A DNA stretch of 64,000 bases from Apoda limacodes (GCA_946406115.1 OX291557.1:8526501-8590500); one strand, 5' to 3'; shown: positions 1-10,782, counted from the first letter of the stretch. The notes: generated by a model from the letters alone, not told the origin. Numbers and translations: made by a program.

Positions 1-1
1 C

Positions 2-1720
2 ACAATTCAGACCCCTATCTCAGCGCCTATCAATACAAATCCCCCCTCCACCCCCCTGCCCCGTAGGGACCCTAGGACGAGGAACAGAGAGGTGAGACCT
101 TTTTCGCTCAGCCCTACCAAAGACCCCTCTGAGCGCGCACGCCAGGCGGCAAGAAATGCCGTTGCAAATTTGCAACAGTCGCAGGCATTGCCTACGCCGG
201 CCACAACCGAGGCAACCACAGTGGCCCATCATAACCCTCCGCAAACGGTCCAAATGGAGATCACTCCTCCTATGCCGGCCGTACCGTCAACCTCGGCAAT
301 GTCGTACGCACAAGCCACTACTTCTGCTTCGCCGAAACCGGCTCAAAACGCCCAGCCTGCGAATAGCGCGAATGTGCAACCGGCCCCCTCCGCTCCTGCT
401 GAAAGCAAAAATAGGTACCCACCTATTATTGTGGAAGCCTTGCCGCAGTGGACTACGCACCTGAAGAAACTGCACTCCCTATTAGGCCATGCACCCAATG
501 CCCGCCCTTTCGGTAAAGGAGTGCGTTTCTTTCCGAAAACGCCCGACGAGTACAGGGTAATAGCGGCGTACATCGACGAGCTGTCTAAACTGGACAACAC
601 AGTATCCTGGTACTGTTACAGTTTAGACAGCGATCGTCCCCAAAAAATCGCCATTAAGGGATTACCGCAGGACACCTCTTTGGACGAGATTGCGGAGGAG
701 CTTGCTTTGGCCAATTTTCCCATCTCGCATATCCGCCAGATCCCTGCGGTACGTGGTCGCCCTAACGTAATCTATTATGCCCAATTGCAAAATAGGCACC
801 CCATAGCCGACCTACAAACCCTGTACGCGACCAACGAGTTGCTGTGCATGCCGGGCATCTCTATCGAGGCGTGGCGCACCCGACCGGGCCCAGCTCAGAG
901 CCATAGGTGCCAGGCTTTTGGCCACGCCTCCGCGAATTGTCACCGGCCAGTTAAGTGCGTTCGTTGCGGCGGCGAACACCCGGCAGCCGAATGCGACCGT
1001 AACACAGTAGCGCTCAAATGCGCTAACTGTAAGCAGGCGCATACGGCAAACAACCGGGCATGCCCTGTTTTTAGACGAGAGGCCAGAAAAAAGGGTGTGT
1101 CATTACCCCCTCCACTGCCACGTAAGGACCCGCAACGGGCTATTAATCAACCCCCTCCTCAACCTACCCCCCTGCAGCAAATCGGTCCCCAGGACTACGA
1201 TCAAACGGCAGGTTCAAGCTTAATTCCCCCCGCCAACCCTCCAACCGAAAGATCCCAGGCTCTCGGGAGGAGAAAGCGCAAACGGAAGTCAAAAACCCAA
1301 CCACCAATCGCACAACCCCTGTCGGAACCAGTACCGGCAATACCAGGTCCTTCAGCCCCCACCGCCACTACTGCTGCTACTACAAAATCCAGCTCTCTCC
1401 CCCCAATTGTGACATTTATGCCACCACCGCAATTCGCAGACCCCCAGCATCCCCCCAAACCAGTGCAAAAATTGGCCCCATCCATGCACGCAGCCAACAG
1501 TTGGCCGCCCAACCGCCCAATTGCCAACCCGTTCATGCAGGGACCTCCGCCTTTTGCACCTAGTGCATTAAATATAGCCAGGGCCGCTATAGCGGAATTA
1601 AACTCGGCTATAGAGGCCATCGCAGCCGGACACAACCCATTGCCAGCCCTTTTCAATGGGCTAGCGCAACTCACCACAATTCTCACGTGGGAATTTAATG
1701 GGGCCTCACAGGGGCCTTAA
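2..1720 (+). CDS. Jockey-type retrotransposon ORF1 (gag-like nucleic-acid-binding protein), 5' partial
   Basis: The frame is open from base 2 to the stop at 1718-1720, so the true start lies outside the window; the first possible internal start is a GTG at 92. Numbering residues from base 92, about 108-262 form the conserved domain that precedes the zinc knuckles in Jockey/X-element ORF1 proteins (blocks such as LLGHAPNARPFGKGVRFFP and IAIKGLPQDTSLDEIAEEL). Residues about 264-325 carry three CCHC knuckles. The second (CVRCGGEHPAAEC) and third (CANCKQAHTANNRAC) are intact. The first reads S-H-R-C-Q-A-F-G-H, with Ser (codon 899-901) where the family has Cys, so that knuckle is probably damaged. 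The flanks are low-complexity Pro/Ala/Gln/Thr segments. The family role is binding element RNA and forming the RNP for retrotransposition. ORF2 starts inside its 3' end (1698), the usual overlap. Confidence 0.88.
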   Translation, partial: TIQTPISAPINTNPPSTPLPRRDPRTRNREVRPFSLSPTKDPSERARQAARNAVANLQQSQALPTPATTEATTVAHHNPPQTVQMEITPPMPAVPSTSAMSYAQATTSASPKPAQNAQPANSANVQPAPSAPAESKNRYPPIIVEALPQWTTHLKKLHSLLGHAPNARPFGKGVRFFPKTPDEYRVIAAYIDELSKLDNTVSWYCYSLDSDRPQKIAIKGLPQDTSLDEIAEELALANFPISHIRQIPAVRGRPNVIYYAQLQNRHPIADLQTLYATNELLCMPGISIEAWRTRPGPAQSHRCQAFGHASANCHRPVKCVRCGGEHPAAECDRNTVALKCANCKQAHTANNRACPVFRREARKKGVSLPPPLPRKDPQRAINQPPPQPTPLQQIGPQDYDQTAGSSLIPPANPPTERSQALGRRKRKRKSKTQPPIAQPLSEPVPAIPGPSAPTATTAATTKSSSLPPIVTFMPPPQFADPQHPPKPVQKLAPSMHAANSWPPNRPIANPFMQGPPPFAPSALNIARAAIAELNSAIEAIAAGHNPLPALFNGLAQLTTILTWEFNGASQGP

Positions 1721-1979
1721 ATTGAGAATTGTGTATTGGAACCCTGGGGGCATAATCGGCAAGACAGCCGCCCTCAGAACGTTAGTCCAGGAACACGATG
1801 TGCACATTGTGTTACTGGGCGAAACGAAACTCCGAGGTGAGAATGAGCTCCGCATTCCAAATTTCTTCACCTATAGGCGAGATGAAATCTCTCCCGCTAA
1901 TATGGCCTATAGGGGAACGGCAGTACTAGTCCGTCGTGACCTCGTCCATGAACTATTACCCCTTAGGTGTAAAACTTAA
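1698..1979 (+). pseudogene. Jockey-type ORF2, N-terminal endonuclease fragment (before the frameshift)
   Basis: The ATG at 1698 overlaps the last 23 bases of ORF1 in another frame. The 93 residues include the N-terminal blocks of an APE-type endonuclease (IVYWNPGGI, then LLGETKLRG, then GTAVLVRRDL), which nicks target DNA for target-primed reverse transcription. The frame stops at 1977-1979, in the middle of the endonuclease domain. The rest of the domain continues at once in a second frame that is open from 1936. The shift therefore lies in the overlap, most simply at the CCCC run at 1959-1962. This copy is inactive as it stands unless the break is an assembly or sequencing error. Confidence 0.85.
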
Positions 1980-4380
1980 GACTGGCAATACTGAGCTTAA
2001 AGTCTTCGCCGCATACAAGCCACCACTAGCCCCCTTTGTTCCAATCGACATAGAAAACATTTTCTGTGACGACACACCCACCTTAATCTTAGGCGATCTA
2101 AACGCCAAACACCAACAATGGGGTTCACGAATCTCAACCAAATCGGGTCGTGAACTAAAAGCAGATGCTGTGAATAAAAACTACTTAGTCATCGGTCCAG
2201 GTGCTCCTACTCACTACCCTACTGCAGATAGGCAATTTCCTGACGTACTCGACATTACATTAGCACACAACATCAATTGGCCAATTGCATTGGAAGTCCT
2301 CCACGACACCGACACTCAGCATCTGCCAATCCTTTTGGTCCTCGGAGTGTCAGCTAGTGGGAAATCTCCCCCGCCCCCTACTAAAACCACAGACTGGGCT
2401 AAATTTTATAACTGTATGCTCACTTATAAACTGCCACCAGGCGGCATTTCAACTCCGTCTGAGGTAGAGGAAGCCGTCGTAACATTCACGACTGCGTTAA
2501 CGCAGGCTCTTAAGGAGGCCACGAGGTCCTCAACCACTGCCTCAGGCAAGCAATTGCTTCCCGCGCACCTGCGCGTTAAACTCAATAAAAAAAGGGAGCT
2601 TCGAAAGCTGTGGTGCCGAACCCGTTGCCCAGTTTTGAAGGGCGAACTAAATAAAATAACCAAAGACTTGCAAGCGGAACTTGCCCATTTTCGCAAACTT
2701 GCGTGGGACAACACAATCTTTAAGGCTAGCGATGACGATGCTGCCTTATTTCGTTTGTCCCGCCAAGTTTCGAAGACACCACCCCCGATTTGTCCCCTGA
2801 TTGACTCCTCCGGTATCCGACATTATCACGCCGCAGAACGCGCGGAACTACTGGCCGATCACTTCGAGGACCAGTTTAAACCAAACCCCATTACGGACCC
2901 ACTGCACACGCTAGGAGTAATGGATCGCGTAGAGCAATTTCTCGCGGCCCCAGCCCCACCACTCAAAGGTGATTACTTCATCTCGCCTAAAGAGGTGAGA
3001 AAGGAGGCCACCAAACTTAATAAACGTAAATCACCTGGCCCCGACGAGATTCCTAACACGGCGATTATCATGCTGCCAAGGAAGGGTCTGGTGGCACTCA
3101 CCCGGATCTTTAATGGGATATTGCGCTCTGGACATTTCCCATCTACCTGGAAGACCGGAAAAGTCATTGTTCTCCCGAAACCAGGGAAAGACCGTCACCG
3201 CCCAGAACATTACCGGCCGATCACATTGCTGTCTAACCTAGCTAAGCTGTTCGAACGCCTGCTAATACATAGGATATCTCCCCATATCCAGCTTAGGCCT
3301 GAACAGTTTGGTTTTAGGGACAGTCATAGCACTACCCTGCAGCTTGTGCGCGTGCTCCATCACATGGCCTTCGAGCTAAACAAGGGCAGGCGCACGGTCG
3401 GTGTATTTCTCGATATGGAGAAGGCCTTCGACCGGGTTTGGCACGAAGGACTACTGTACAAGCTGTTGGACACGGATCTCCCGCTTATGCTCGGTCGAGT
3501 AATAGCTTCGTTTCTGGACAAACGGAGCTTCTATGTCTCGGTCGAGAACAAACACTCAGCAAATAAACCCATTAAAGCAGGGGTACCACAAGGCAGCTGC
3601 CTATCGCCTCTGCTCTACGCGCTCTTCACTAACGACATCCCCACTCTCAGTGATTCCGGTTTAGCTGAAGGTGTTGAAGATGTACACCCAGCGCTCTATG
3701 CGGACGACAGCGCCTACATGTCCTCCTCCCGCAAAGCAAAATTAGCAGCCAAGAAAATGCAGCGCCTATTGGACACTTTGCCCGGCTGGCTCGACAAGTG
3801 GAGAATAGCCGTAAACGCCAGCAAAACAACTGCAATTTTGACCGGCCTACAAAGATTCCTCCCACCGAAACTTGTGTTTCGAGGCCAAGTCATTGAGTGG
3901 CAACCCAGTGTAAAGTACCTTGGTTGCGTTATAGACCGCCCCTTGCGCATGCGCAAAATGCTTGACCACGTGTCAGCACGCGCGGTCGCAGCACGGGCGG
4001 CGCTTAGACCGGTACTTTCCTCTGACTTGCCTCTCAAAACCAAAGTTCGCCTGTACAAACTGTACATTCGGTCGAGACTGACCTACGCAGCCCCTGCTTG
4101 GTACGGACTTCTATCTTCAACCAGCAAACATAAGCTCCAGGTTGTCCAAAATAAGTCGCTGAGAATAATAACCGGCGCCGGCCGCTACGTCCGTAACTCC
4201 ACCATCGCTAGAGACACCAAAACCGAATCACTCGCAGAGTTCATTACTGGTTTGTCTAAACACCTATTTGACCGCGCTGATAACAGCCACCATCTACACC
4301 TTAGGGGCATTGCCCCACTACACGCCCGCCCTCCTGAAGGACGTCCTGTCCCCCGAGAGCTCATTCCCAGAGGTGAATAA
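1936..4380 (+). pseudogene. Jockey-type ORF2, rest of endonuclease plus reverse transcriptase
   Basis: 814 codons are open after the frameshift. First come the remaining endonuclease blocks: LILGDLNAKHQQWGS, then DVLDITLAHNINW, then D-T-Q-H-L-P at 2311-2328, where the family normally has S-D-H; the catalytic Asp is replaced by Gln. The reverse transcriptase follows with its signature blocks in order: KSPGPDEIPN, VIVLPKPGKDRHRP, YRPITLLSNLAKLFERLL, VGVFLDMEKAFDRVWHEGLL, AGVPQGSCLSPLLYALF, the active site YADD (codons at 3697-3708) and VKYLGCVI. A Jockey-type C-terminal region follows, and the stop is at 4378-4380. The codons and GC content are far richer than in the surrounding DNA, so insertion is recent relative to the other fragments. 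Assignment to the Jockey clade rests on the ORF1 type and RT blocks. Confidence 0.88.
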
Positions 4381-4865
4381 TTTTACATATTCACCCACTT
4401 ACCCACTCACCCACCTCCCTCCTTCTCCGCACACTCCACCTCTACGTGATTTCATTTTTATTTTTACTTTGCTTTTATTTTTATTTTTTGCTTTTTGCTT
4501 TGTTTTCTTTTTTCGTTTTATTTTTATTTTGCTTTTATTTTATTTTCATTTTATTTTGTTTTGCTCGTTTTTTTTTTATTTTTTTTTTATTCTTTTGTCT
4601 TTATTTTATGCGCTTACCACGTTTTTATTTCTATTATTATCTCATTTCTATTTTATTTTATTATTTTTATTTTTCATCTTCGAATTGTGAAAATTCAAAC
4701 ACCATCAAGGGGCCTGATAAGTAGGCCTCCTTTAAATTTCACCGGGGGTGTTCAGCACCCCTGAGCTTCTGCCCGGGTCATGGTGGGAGGTAAATTTCCC
4801 CTCCACCGACACCCGTACCTCAACACCCAATAGGGTGATAGAGAAGAGACCCCCACGCGCCCTTA
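4381..4865 (+). mobile_element. 3' untranslated region of the Jockey-type element
   Basis: After the ORF2 stop the + strand is a striking T-rich tract (about 4445-4680, broken by A, C and occasional G). A GC-rich stretch follows, with a short hairpin where GGGGGTG (4744-4750) pairs with CACCCC (about 4756-4761). The true 3' end is not clear because no target-site duplication is visible at the 5' side. The next LINE fragment begins near 4865, which sets an upper bound. Open frames through the T tract encode only Phe/Leu/Ile-rich low complexity and are not genes. Confidence 0.6.
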
Positions 4866-5285
4866 TGGCTCAGTTCAACAGTTTTTAACGATCCTAAATT
4901 CACAAGCATGTATGGAACCCTTAAGTCTGAGGAGGGAGTTTGGCTTCCTGTGTGTGTTCTACCGCTTGTATAATGGGCTATGTTTTGAGGTATTGTTTGA
5001 AATGATGCCCATGACTACTCTCTTCCATTGCTTCGCTCGCCTTCGGCCGGGATTCATCATCACAACTTAGAACCTAAAATATGGTCAGGGACAGGGCGGT
5101 TTGAGCGGAACTACCTCCTGCAAACGCTTAAGTTGAGGAATAAGCTCCTTGCCAAGGTTCTCTTTAGAGACTACAATGGTTCTTTAAGAAAATAGTGACT
5201 AGATATTTAAAGGTTCGGCAAACTCGCGGATAATGCATCTGGCGGGCCATAAGCTTGTTTGCCACCTTGGTGGTTTGAAAACCTC
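4866..5285 (+). mobile_element. Decayed 5'-truncated LINE copy, family L-A (C-terminal end of ORF2 plus 3' tail)
   Basis: This stretch aligns by eye with the better copy at 7478-7876: GGTTCAACG-like start, then the blocks that encode CVLYRLYNGMCSEELLEMMP and LWNELPAKVF. It carries many stops and indels. It ends with the family's 3' signature, AAGCTTGTTTGCCACCTTGG (about 5251-5270). The encoded region is the segment downstream of the reverse transcriptase in a non-LTR retrotransposon ORF2. The clade is not assigned. Confidence 0.7.
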
Positions 5286-5429
5286 TGGCAATTGTAATCG
5301 TCGATATTTCCGATTTTGATAAAACGATTAACTACTATGCTATGATATATAACTATGGAAGTATTCAGATCGACTTGAAACAAGTTCCAAACGATAGAGA
5401 ATACATTATCTTATTTGTAACACCACCGA

Positions 5430-6391
5430 TAGGCAAGTGAGTCGAATCACTAAGAGACTCCAATCGAAGTGAGTCCCGACGAGAGCTCTGCCGTTCTCTT
5501 TACCTCAGGCCGCCCTCCGCGGCCATCTCACCCCTCGGTCTTGCCATTCCTTGGCAAAACAAGACTAAATATCTCAGTGTGATAGGCGTTTGAACTTCCG
5601 CGAACAAACCAAAATAGTTAGAGACCGAGCCGCTTTTGTCCTTGGTAGTCTATATCCAATAGGCAACTATAGTAAGATGTCGCTTAGCAATAAGCTGAAT
5701 CTTTACACCACTTGTATCCGCCCCATACTAGCATATGCTAGCGTTGTCTAAACGCAATCTCCACAAACTCCAGGCTCTCCAAAACCGCTTTCTCAGAGCG
5801 GCCTCCGGAGCCTCCTAGTACGTCTGCAATGCGGATCTACACAGGGACTTCGAGCTCTCAACGATTCCCCAATATCTCAAAGACCAGGCAGGCCACTTTT
5901 TCGAGCGTACACAAAATCACCCGAATTGATTAATTGTGCTATCTACAACGTATCATCCCCCCGACCGACCTCGGCACGGTCGTAAAACCGTCGTTAGGCG
6001 GCCTCTACGATCATCGGCCCCAGATGACGATCTAGCTGACTGGATAGCGAGATTAGTCTCTACGACCTCCCCTAATAGTGCCTCCCCCCTAACACGGCGC
6101 CGTCGTCCCCGGGTTCGTCGGCGCCCGCAAGGATACACGAGGTATCAAGGAGTGCCGGGACGCTTCTCGCCTTTACTCGATCGCAACCGCACCCGCGTAA
6201 CGGGGAACTCCCCTCCTGGCGGTGACTCACCTTCGGGTTCGAGACTCACGCCGGTCGAAGGGACGCTCCCGAGAGTGACAACCCAAGCCGAGTCTCGCCT
6301 CAAAAGGCCCGGCGAAGCAGTAATGGCTGCAACAGCCAACTGCATTGTCAGTATAGAAAAAAAAATTGTTATGATGTATAACAAATACTAA
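5430..6391 (+). pseudogene. Remnant of a second Jockey-type ORF2 (region after the RT domain)
   Basis: Conceptual translation of about 5560-5930 gives, across several stops and shifts, the recognisable Jockey C-terminal blocks: TKYL-x-VIGV, LHKLQALQNRFLRAASGA, NADLHRDFELSTIPQYLKD. These match the KYLGVI ... QVIQNRFLR ... LHRDL type of segment in full elements. It continues into a GC-rich frame of 151 codons open from 5936 to 6391 (Arg/Pro-rich) that corresponds to the hydrophilic C-terminus plus tail. It lies directly after the L-A fragment and on the same strand as the intact element. Upstream stops show it is dead. Confidence 0.7.
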
Positions 6392-6867
6392 GTTATTTAT
6401 AAATATTATTTATTACGAAAACGAAAAGAAATTCATGATTAATTACGAAGAAACAGACTGCGAAATCAACGCGGGTTACATCTATAGAAAGAAGTCAACT
6501 TTCTTTTATTGGCTACGAAAATTCCGAAATCAGAGCAGGGGGTGAGTGTAAGGAAATGCATGAAACAAACTGTCAGCTGTAGTTCAGAAGCCAGCCAGAT
6601 TCTTAGGGTTTCATACCCAAGACAAGAGGTTCTAACGCAGTCAATAACGTATCCTACACTGCGTGTGCCTGTCTGACTGTGCGGCGCTTAAATAGGATAG
6701 AAGCCGAAGAAAATTTGAAATATTTAAATATTACTTTAAATGCGTTCTCAGAAACCTATTTCAATATATATTGTTTGATTTGATATGATTTGCTATTGGT
6801 GTGACGCAACCAATTGAGCTGTTTTTGAGTTAGGGATTGTTGAAGTTAAAGCAAAGGTTTCCCACCC
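6392..6867. other. AT-rich intergenic stretch with a LINE-like TTTGAT tail
   Basis: No gene is visible. At about 6750-6790 there is a short sequence ending in TTTGATTTGATATGATTTG, similar to the repeated TTTGAT tail at 29425-29440, so this is probably the 3' end of a truncated LINE. The rest is unremarkable. Confidence 0.4.
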
Positions 6868-7420
6868 TTAATTTGGTTATCGGCGTGGGATTCTTACGGC
6901 AACTCCTTGAATAATCAAGCATAAAGAGGTTTGTGATAGCAAGCTATAGCTGCAGCTATTATTCGTTAAATTGGAACCTTTTGGATTTTCGGGAAAAAAG
7001 TAGCCTTATGCTAGCTTCCAGACTATAATCTATCTATGTGCCAAATTTCAAGTAGAAGAAGAAGAAGTAACACACATCCATCCGAGTTTATGCAGTTATA
7101 AAATTAGTATAGACTAGACTTTGCCAGCGGCTCCGCCCGCCCTAAATTCGGTTATCGACGTGGAACTCTTTAATTAATCCCTTAATTATACTAATGAAGT
7201 TTGCTATAACAAGCTATAGCTGTATCTATTGTTTTTTTTAAGCTTGGTTATAGTTATTCCCGCGGGAACTTTTGATTTTTGTTGGAATAAAAAGTAGCCT
7301 ATGTCCTATATGTGTCCCAAGTTACATTCCGATAAGTCCAGTGGTTGAAGCGTGATTAAGTTACAAACATACGTTCTCATTTATAATATTAGTAGGACTA
7401 GTAGGATAGTATAGGATAGT
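6868..7420 (+). repeat. Two tandem copies of the R-family interspersed repeat
   Basis: Copy one covers about 6868-7118 and copy two about 7119-7420. The family consensus starts with CTAGACTTTGCCAGCGGCTC and CGCCC, passes through blocks reading GTTATAGTTATTCCCGCGGG and AAAAGTAGCCTATGT, and ends in CAAACATAC followed by TTATAATATTAGTAGGA. At least ten more copies or fragments lie in this window in both orientations. No coding capacity is seen. The family looks like a non-autonomous or 3'-end-derived element common in Lepidoptera; its class is not settled here. Confidence 0.75.
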
Positions 7421-7477
7421 AGGATATTAGTAGAATTTATTTGTTTTCAAAATAAATTTATACTTTTCATCAAGTTA

Positions 7478-7876
7478 TATATATATGGAGTACTGCTGCC
7501 ATCTCTGGGCGGGTGCACCCGGATACCAGCCTTTTGACTCGGTTCAACGACGGGCTGTGAGAGTTGTCGACGATCCCAAACTCACTGAGGAGAGACTTTG
7601 CCTCTCTGTGTGTTTTGTACCGCTTGTACAATGGGATGTGTTCTGAAGAATTGTTGGAAATGATGCCCATGGCTACTTTCTACCATCGCACCGCTCGCCA
7701 TCGGCAGGGAATTCATTCTCACACACTAGAACCGAAAGGGTCACGTACAGTACGGTTTCAGAAAAACTTCATCCCGCGAACGCTTGGGTTGTGGAATGAG
7801 CTCCCTGCCAAGGTTTTCTCTAAGGACTACAGTATGGGGTTCTTCAAGAAAGAAGTTATTAGTAGAATAAAATAAA
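7478..7876 (+). pseudogene. 5'-truncated LINE copy, family L-A, with 103-codon open C-terminal ORF2 remnant
   Basis: The frame 7564-7875 is open and encodes the typical segment after the RT domain of a non-LTR retrotransposon (SLCVLYRLYNGMCSEELLEM, then FHRTARHRQGIHSHTLEPKG-like, then PRTLGLWNELPAKVFSKDY). Just upstream, in another frame, 7483-7560 reads EYCCHLWAGAP then VQRRAVRVVDDP, the preceding block of the same protein. One frameshift and 5' truncation therefore inactivate it. This copy is much better preserved than that at 4866-5285. It lies downstream of the allatotropin 3' end, convergent with it. Confidence 0.75.
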
Positions 7877-8486
7877 AATGCATTGTAATTACCGGATGGC
7901 ACATAACTTGGTTTATTTCTTTCATAACATCGAAAATGTTAATTTGCATAACAACATAATTTAATTATTATTTAAATTACTATAATAATAAATATTGGAT
8001 ATCCCACAATGTACGTTTACTTTAAAGACTACCTTAATTATTATATAACTACATTACACATACATTACATTGATGTATGTATGTAGAGATTATAGATTTT
8101 TATATAAAAAGACAGATTTTCATAAACACTTATAAGAAAATTGACTTTTTTAGAATAAAAATCTTATATCAATTCCAGCCTAATGTGCTGATTATATTAA
8201 AAAATGGTTTTTCAAAAAAATATTTTCGAGTTAAATGAATTTGGTTTGCTTTTCCCCTTATTGTTCCTAAAAAATGTTTGTATTAAAAAGTACATATAGA
8301 AAATCGAAAGTGAAAACCATTCTTATTATTAAAATACAATTAAGTCTTGTACCTCTTATAGCAATTTATCCTTTGAATATTCCTAAATCTTGTGCCTGAA
8401 AATGTTCCTTGTAATTCCAATGATCAAAAATAGACAAACAGGTTAAACAACAATTTACTCTACAGACAAGTTTATGGACAAATGGT
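7877..8486. other. AT-rich intergenic flank between LINE fragment and allatotropin 3' end
   Basis: No open frame of note, no recognised repeat. The allatotropin transcript probably ends at or just above this stretch. A third possible minus-strand AATAAA lies at 8492-8487. Confidence 0.4.
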
Positions 8487-8569
8487 TTTATTAAAATTAT
8501 TTACAATTTCAACAACAAAAATTAGTAAACATAAAAAATAAAAACAACAAAAACATTTTTTGAACTAAT

Positions 8570-8604
8570 TTTATTTCAACGATCGAATATTATTTTAATT
8601 TATT
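8570..8604 (-). terminator. AT: Candidate polyadenylation signals of allatotropin
   Basis: On the minus strand AATAAA occurs at 8604-8599 (about 114 nt after the stop codon) and again at 8575-8570. A further one lies at 8492-8487. Which is used cannot be told from sequence alone in such AT-rich DNA. Confidence 0.4.
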
Positions 8605-8717
8605 TCATATCACAGTACTATAAAATTTATATGTTTTTAAATAAATAATGTCAAAAATTAAAACTTTTAGAATTAAGAATGATAAATTTATCTAATAACA
8701 ACAATAAAAGCTCAAGT

Positions 8718-8762
8718 TTAAACAGTATTTCTGAGCAGTTCGTCCGATGAAAGTACACTGTC
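8718..8762 (-). CDS. AT: Allatotropin last coding exon (C-terminus and stop)
   Basis: The acceptor is the strong TTTTCTTGTTTCAG ending at 8763. The exon starts in phase 0 and encodes DSVLSSDELLRNTV followed by TAA at 8720-8718. This matches the conserved C-terminal end of moth allatotropin precursors (DGMLSS-type ending) and joins in frame to the preceding exon ending ...FIDLNQ. The segment is a spacer with no basic cleavage site and no known peptide function, but it is conserved. Confidence 0.9.
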   Translation of the reverse strand, partial: DSVLSSDELLRNTV

Positions 8763-9262
8763 CTGAAACAAGAAAATAAATTAGTTAAAAAAAACATGTT
8801 GGACCATGTTTAGTATATACATAGTCTCTGCGCATTCTGTAATCTGTCCCAAAACTGAGACAGAGACGAAGTGAAGCTGTGGTATATTTTCTCATAGACA
8901 ACACATTTGAAGGACACTTTTGCGACACTTTTTTTTTTTCTTTCACAGCTGGCTAGGAAATATGCGCTATCCAATTCTCTTTGTCTATGGTATAGACAAT
9001 TTGATAGTAATAGACGTTATAACTAAGGTTGCCAACCATAATGTTAAAAACCATAATGTTTACTTTATTTTCCTGTTTATATTGCTTACGGTATAATAGA
9101 AATAAAGTAACCAAAAACTGTTGAAAATCAAGCAGCAGAAGAATTTAATAAAATATATTTACAATTGTAGGCTTTTTTCTGTCAAAGTTATCAGGCCTAA
9201 TAATAAGGCCTTGGCTTAACGACTAAAAATAACTCTTAACACTTATTCCTTACATATCTTAC
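8763..9262. other. Allatotropin intron before the last exon
   Basis: 500 nt, GT at 9262-9261 and AG at 8764-8763 on the minus strand. A poly-T run on the + strand near 8930-8940. No gene or repeat recognised. Confidence 0.75.
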
Positions 9263-9350
9263 CTGGTTAAGATCAATAAACTTGCGAACAACAGACCGTG
9301 CCAATTCTGGGTTACTCAGCATCTCGTTTGTGAACCATTCCATGGGGATG
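9263..9350 (-). CDS. AT: Allatotropin constant exon (conserved C-terminal spacer)
   Basis: 88 nt from acceptor TTTTATTTAG (ending 9351) to donor CCAG|GTAAGA at 9262. It enters in phase 2: its first base completes an Asn codon with the two bases of the previous exon. It encodes [20 protein letters not shown] followed by VRKFIDLNQ and exits in phase 0. The segment is the best conserved non-peptide part of moth allatotropin precursors. It contains no dibasic site that would release another amidated peptide; its function is unknown, possibly folding or sorting. Confidence 0.92.
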
Positions 9351-10394
9351 CTAAATAAAATGAAAAGAAAATAATTAACGGTGGTAGCATTAGCAAGCCC
9401 AGTCTTCTTGGTAGATACCTCTCTTAAGAGACATTACTATTGTGGCTGACTGAAGTGGAAAGAACAAACAGACATGCATTCATTTTTTTTAAATCCTACT
9501 GCAGGGGTACCGTAGTTGACTACGCAGGGTGGGTTGCGGTAAACTACACCCTATTTCTTGCCTTGTTTTGTCAACTGAAAAAATAATAAAATAGTGATTT
9601 AGGCTTAAAACATGAGAAAAGTAAAATACACAATCAAATGGACAAACAGAGATTTAATTTCTTTTATATTTATTAAACTAAGTGGCCTTTAAAGAAAACT
9701 ATTTTTCTTGATTTTAGTATTTTCTTCACTAAATAAGATAAGTAAGATAATTTAGGGCGTGTACTTTTTTGACCTTATTAAATCAATGACAACATTTACA
9801 GATATTAATCCTGTATTGAACTTTAGTCCCCTGGGTGAAAGCCAGACGTATAAGCCACTGGGCAGGCGCTTATATATTTTTGGTTATAAACAAAGGTGCC
9901 TACTCTATTAATTTATTTTATGTGGAATTAGTAAACATTCTTGTATAGAAGATCCTCTCCATTTGAAGACGGTTAATTCTATTTGCCTAAATTGCGCACC
10001 CACTTCGGGTGTTATTCAATTTCTAATGTATTCATTGTTAATATGTCTTCCAATAACAGTTAAAGTTAAATATTACTAAATGTATTAAGTACTGTTAATT
10101 ACATCTACTTATATACTCGAGAAGAAAATTTAGCACATTTGTACGACATTTTTGATATTTTCGTAGGACGGTAAATTAGGGATTTTAATATTATTAAATG
10201 TAAAATAAGGATCGGGACCATTTAACGTTGGAAACATGTACCTACGTTTGCGACATCTAAAAATATTGCTATTAAATATTACAATTTCTACAAATCTTTA
10301 ATTTAAATATATTTATGCATGTTTAACGCCTCGGCGTGATATATACCTAAACATACACACCTATCTTAAAACAAAAAAATGTCAAGTGTAACTT

Positions 10395-10465
10395 TTAAAG
10401 TGGTGGTTCGTTAGGCTGCCTTGTCGAAGGTACCGGGTTCGATTCCCTGTAGAAGCAAGAAACTA
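10395..10465 (+). repeat. tRNA-derived SINE fragment
   Basis: The B-box match GGTTCGATTCC at about 10437-10447, preceded by a GTTAGGCTGCC segment, is typical of a tRNA-derived SINE head. It does not fold into a good cloverleaf, so it is not called a tRNA gene. Confidence 0.5.
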
Positions 10466-10564
10466 ATATTGTTACAATTTTGAATTGATTAGTTGTCTAG
10501 AGTAGTCCACTATGCAGCATAAAGTTAGTGTTCATATGAAAAGAGGCTTAGAAGACTAAACAAT

Positions 10565-10568
10565 ATAG

Positions 10569-10612
<44 letters not shown>

Positions 10613-10617
10613 TATCT
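10565..10617. repeat. (AT)n microsatellite
   Basis: An almost uninterrupted AT dinucleotide run of about 50 bases. Confidence 0.9.
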
Positions 10618-10782
10618 AAATTGATATATATATATACAATTTATACACTTGCAGTCCGTGTTCAAACGGACGCCTAAAAGTTGGACTCTTAGGCAGTGCG
10701 ATAAAAGCTACAACTATTATTAATCTAAGTAATTATTAAACGTTTGTCTCTATAAAAAATATAAAAATTAACTGTTATATAC

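Larger units (their letters stand above)
9351..10782. other. Allatotropin intron with SINE head and AT microsatellite
   Basis: 1,432 nt. It contains a tRNA-like stretch on the + strand at about 10395-10460, with a B box GGTTCGATTCC, and an (AT)n tract. Otherwise AT-rich with no coding signal. Confidence 0.6.

Noticed and set aside
4268..4764. Frames of 89-140 codons rich in Phe, Leu and Ile
   Set aside because: Translations of the T-rich 3' UTR of the retrotransposon.
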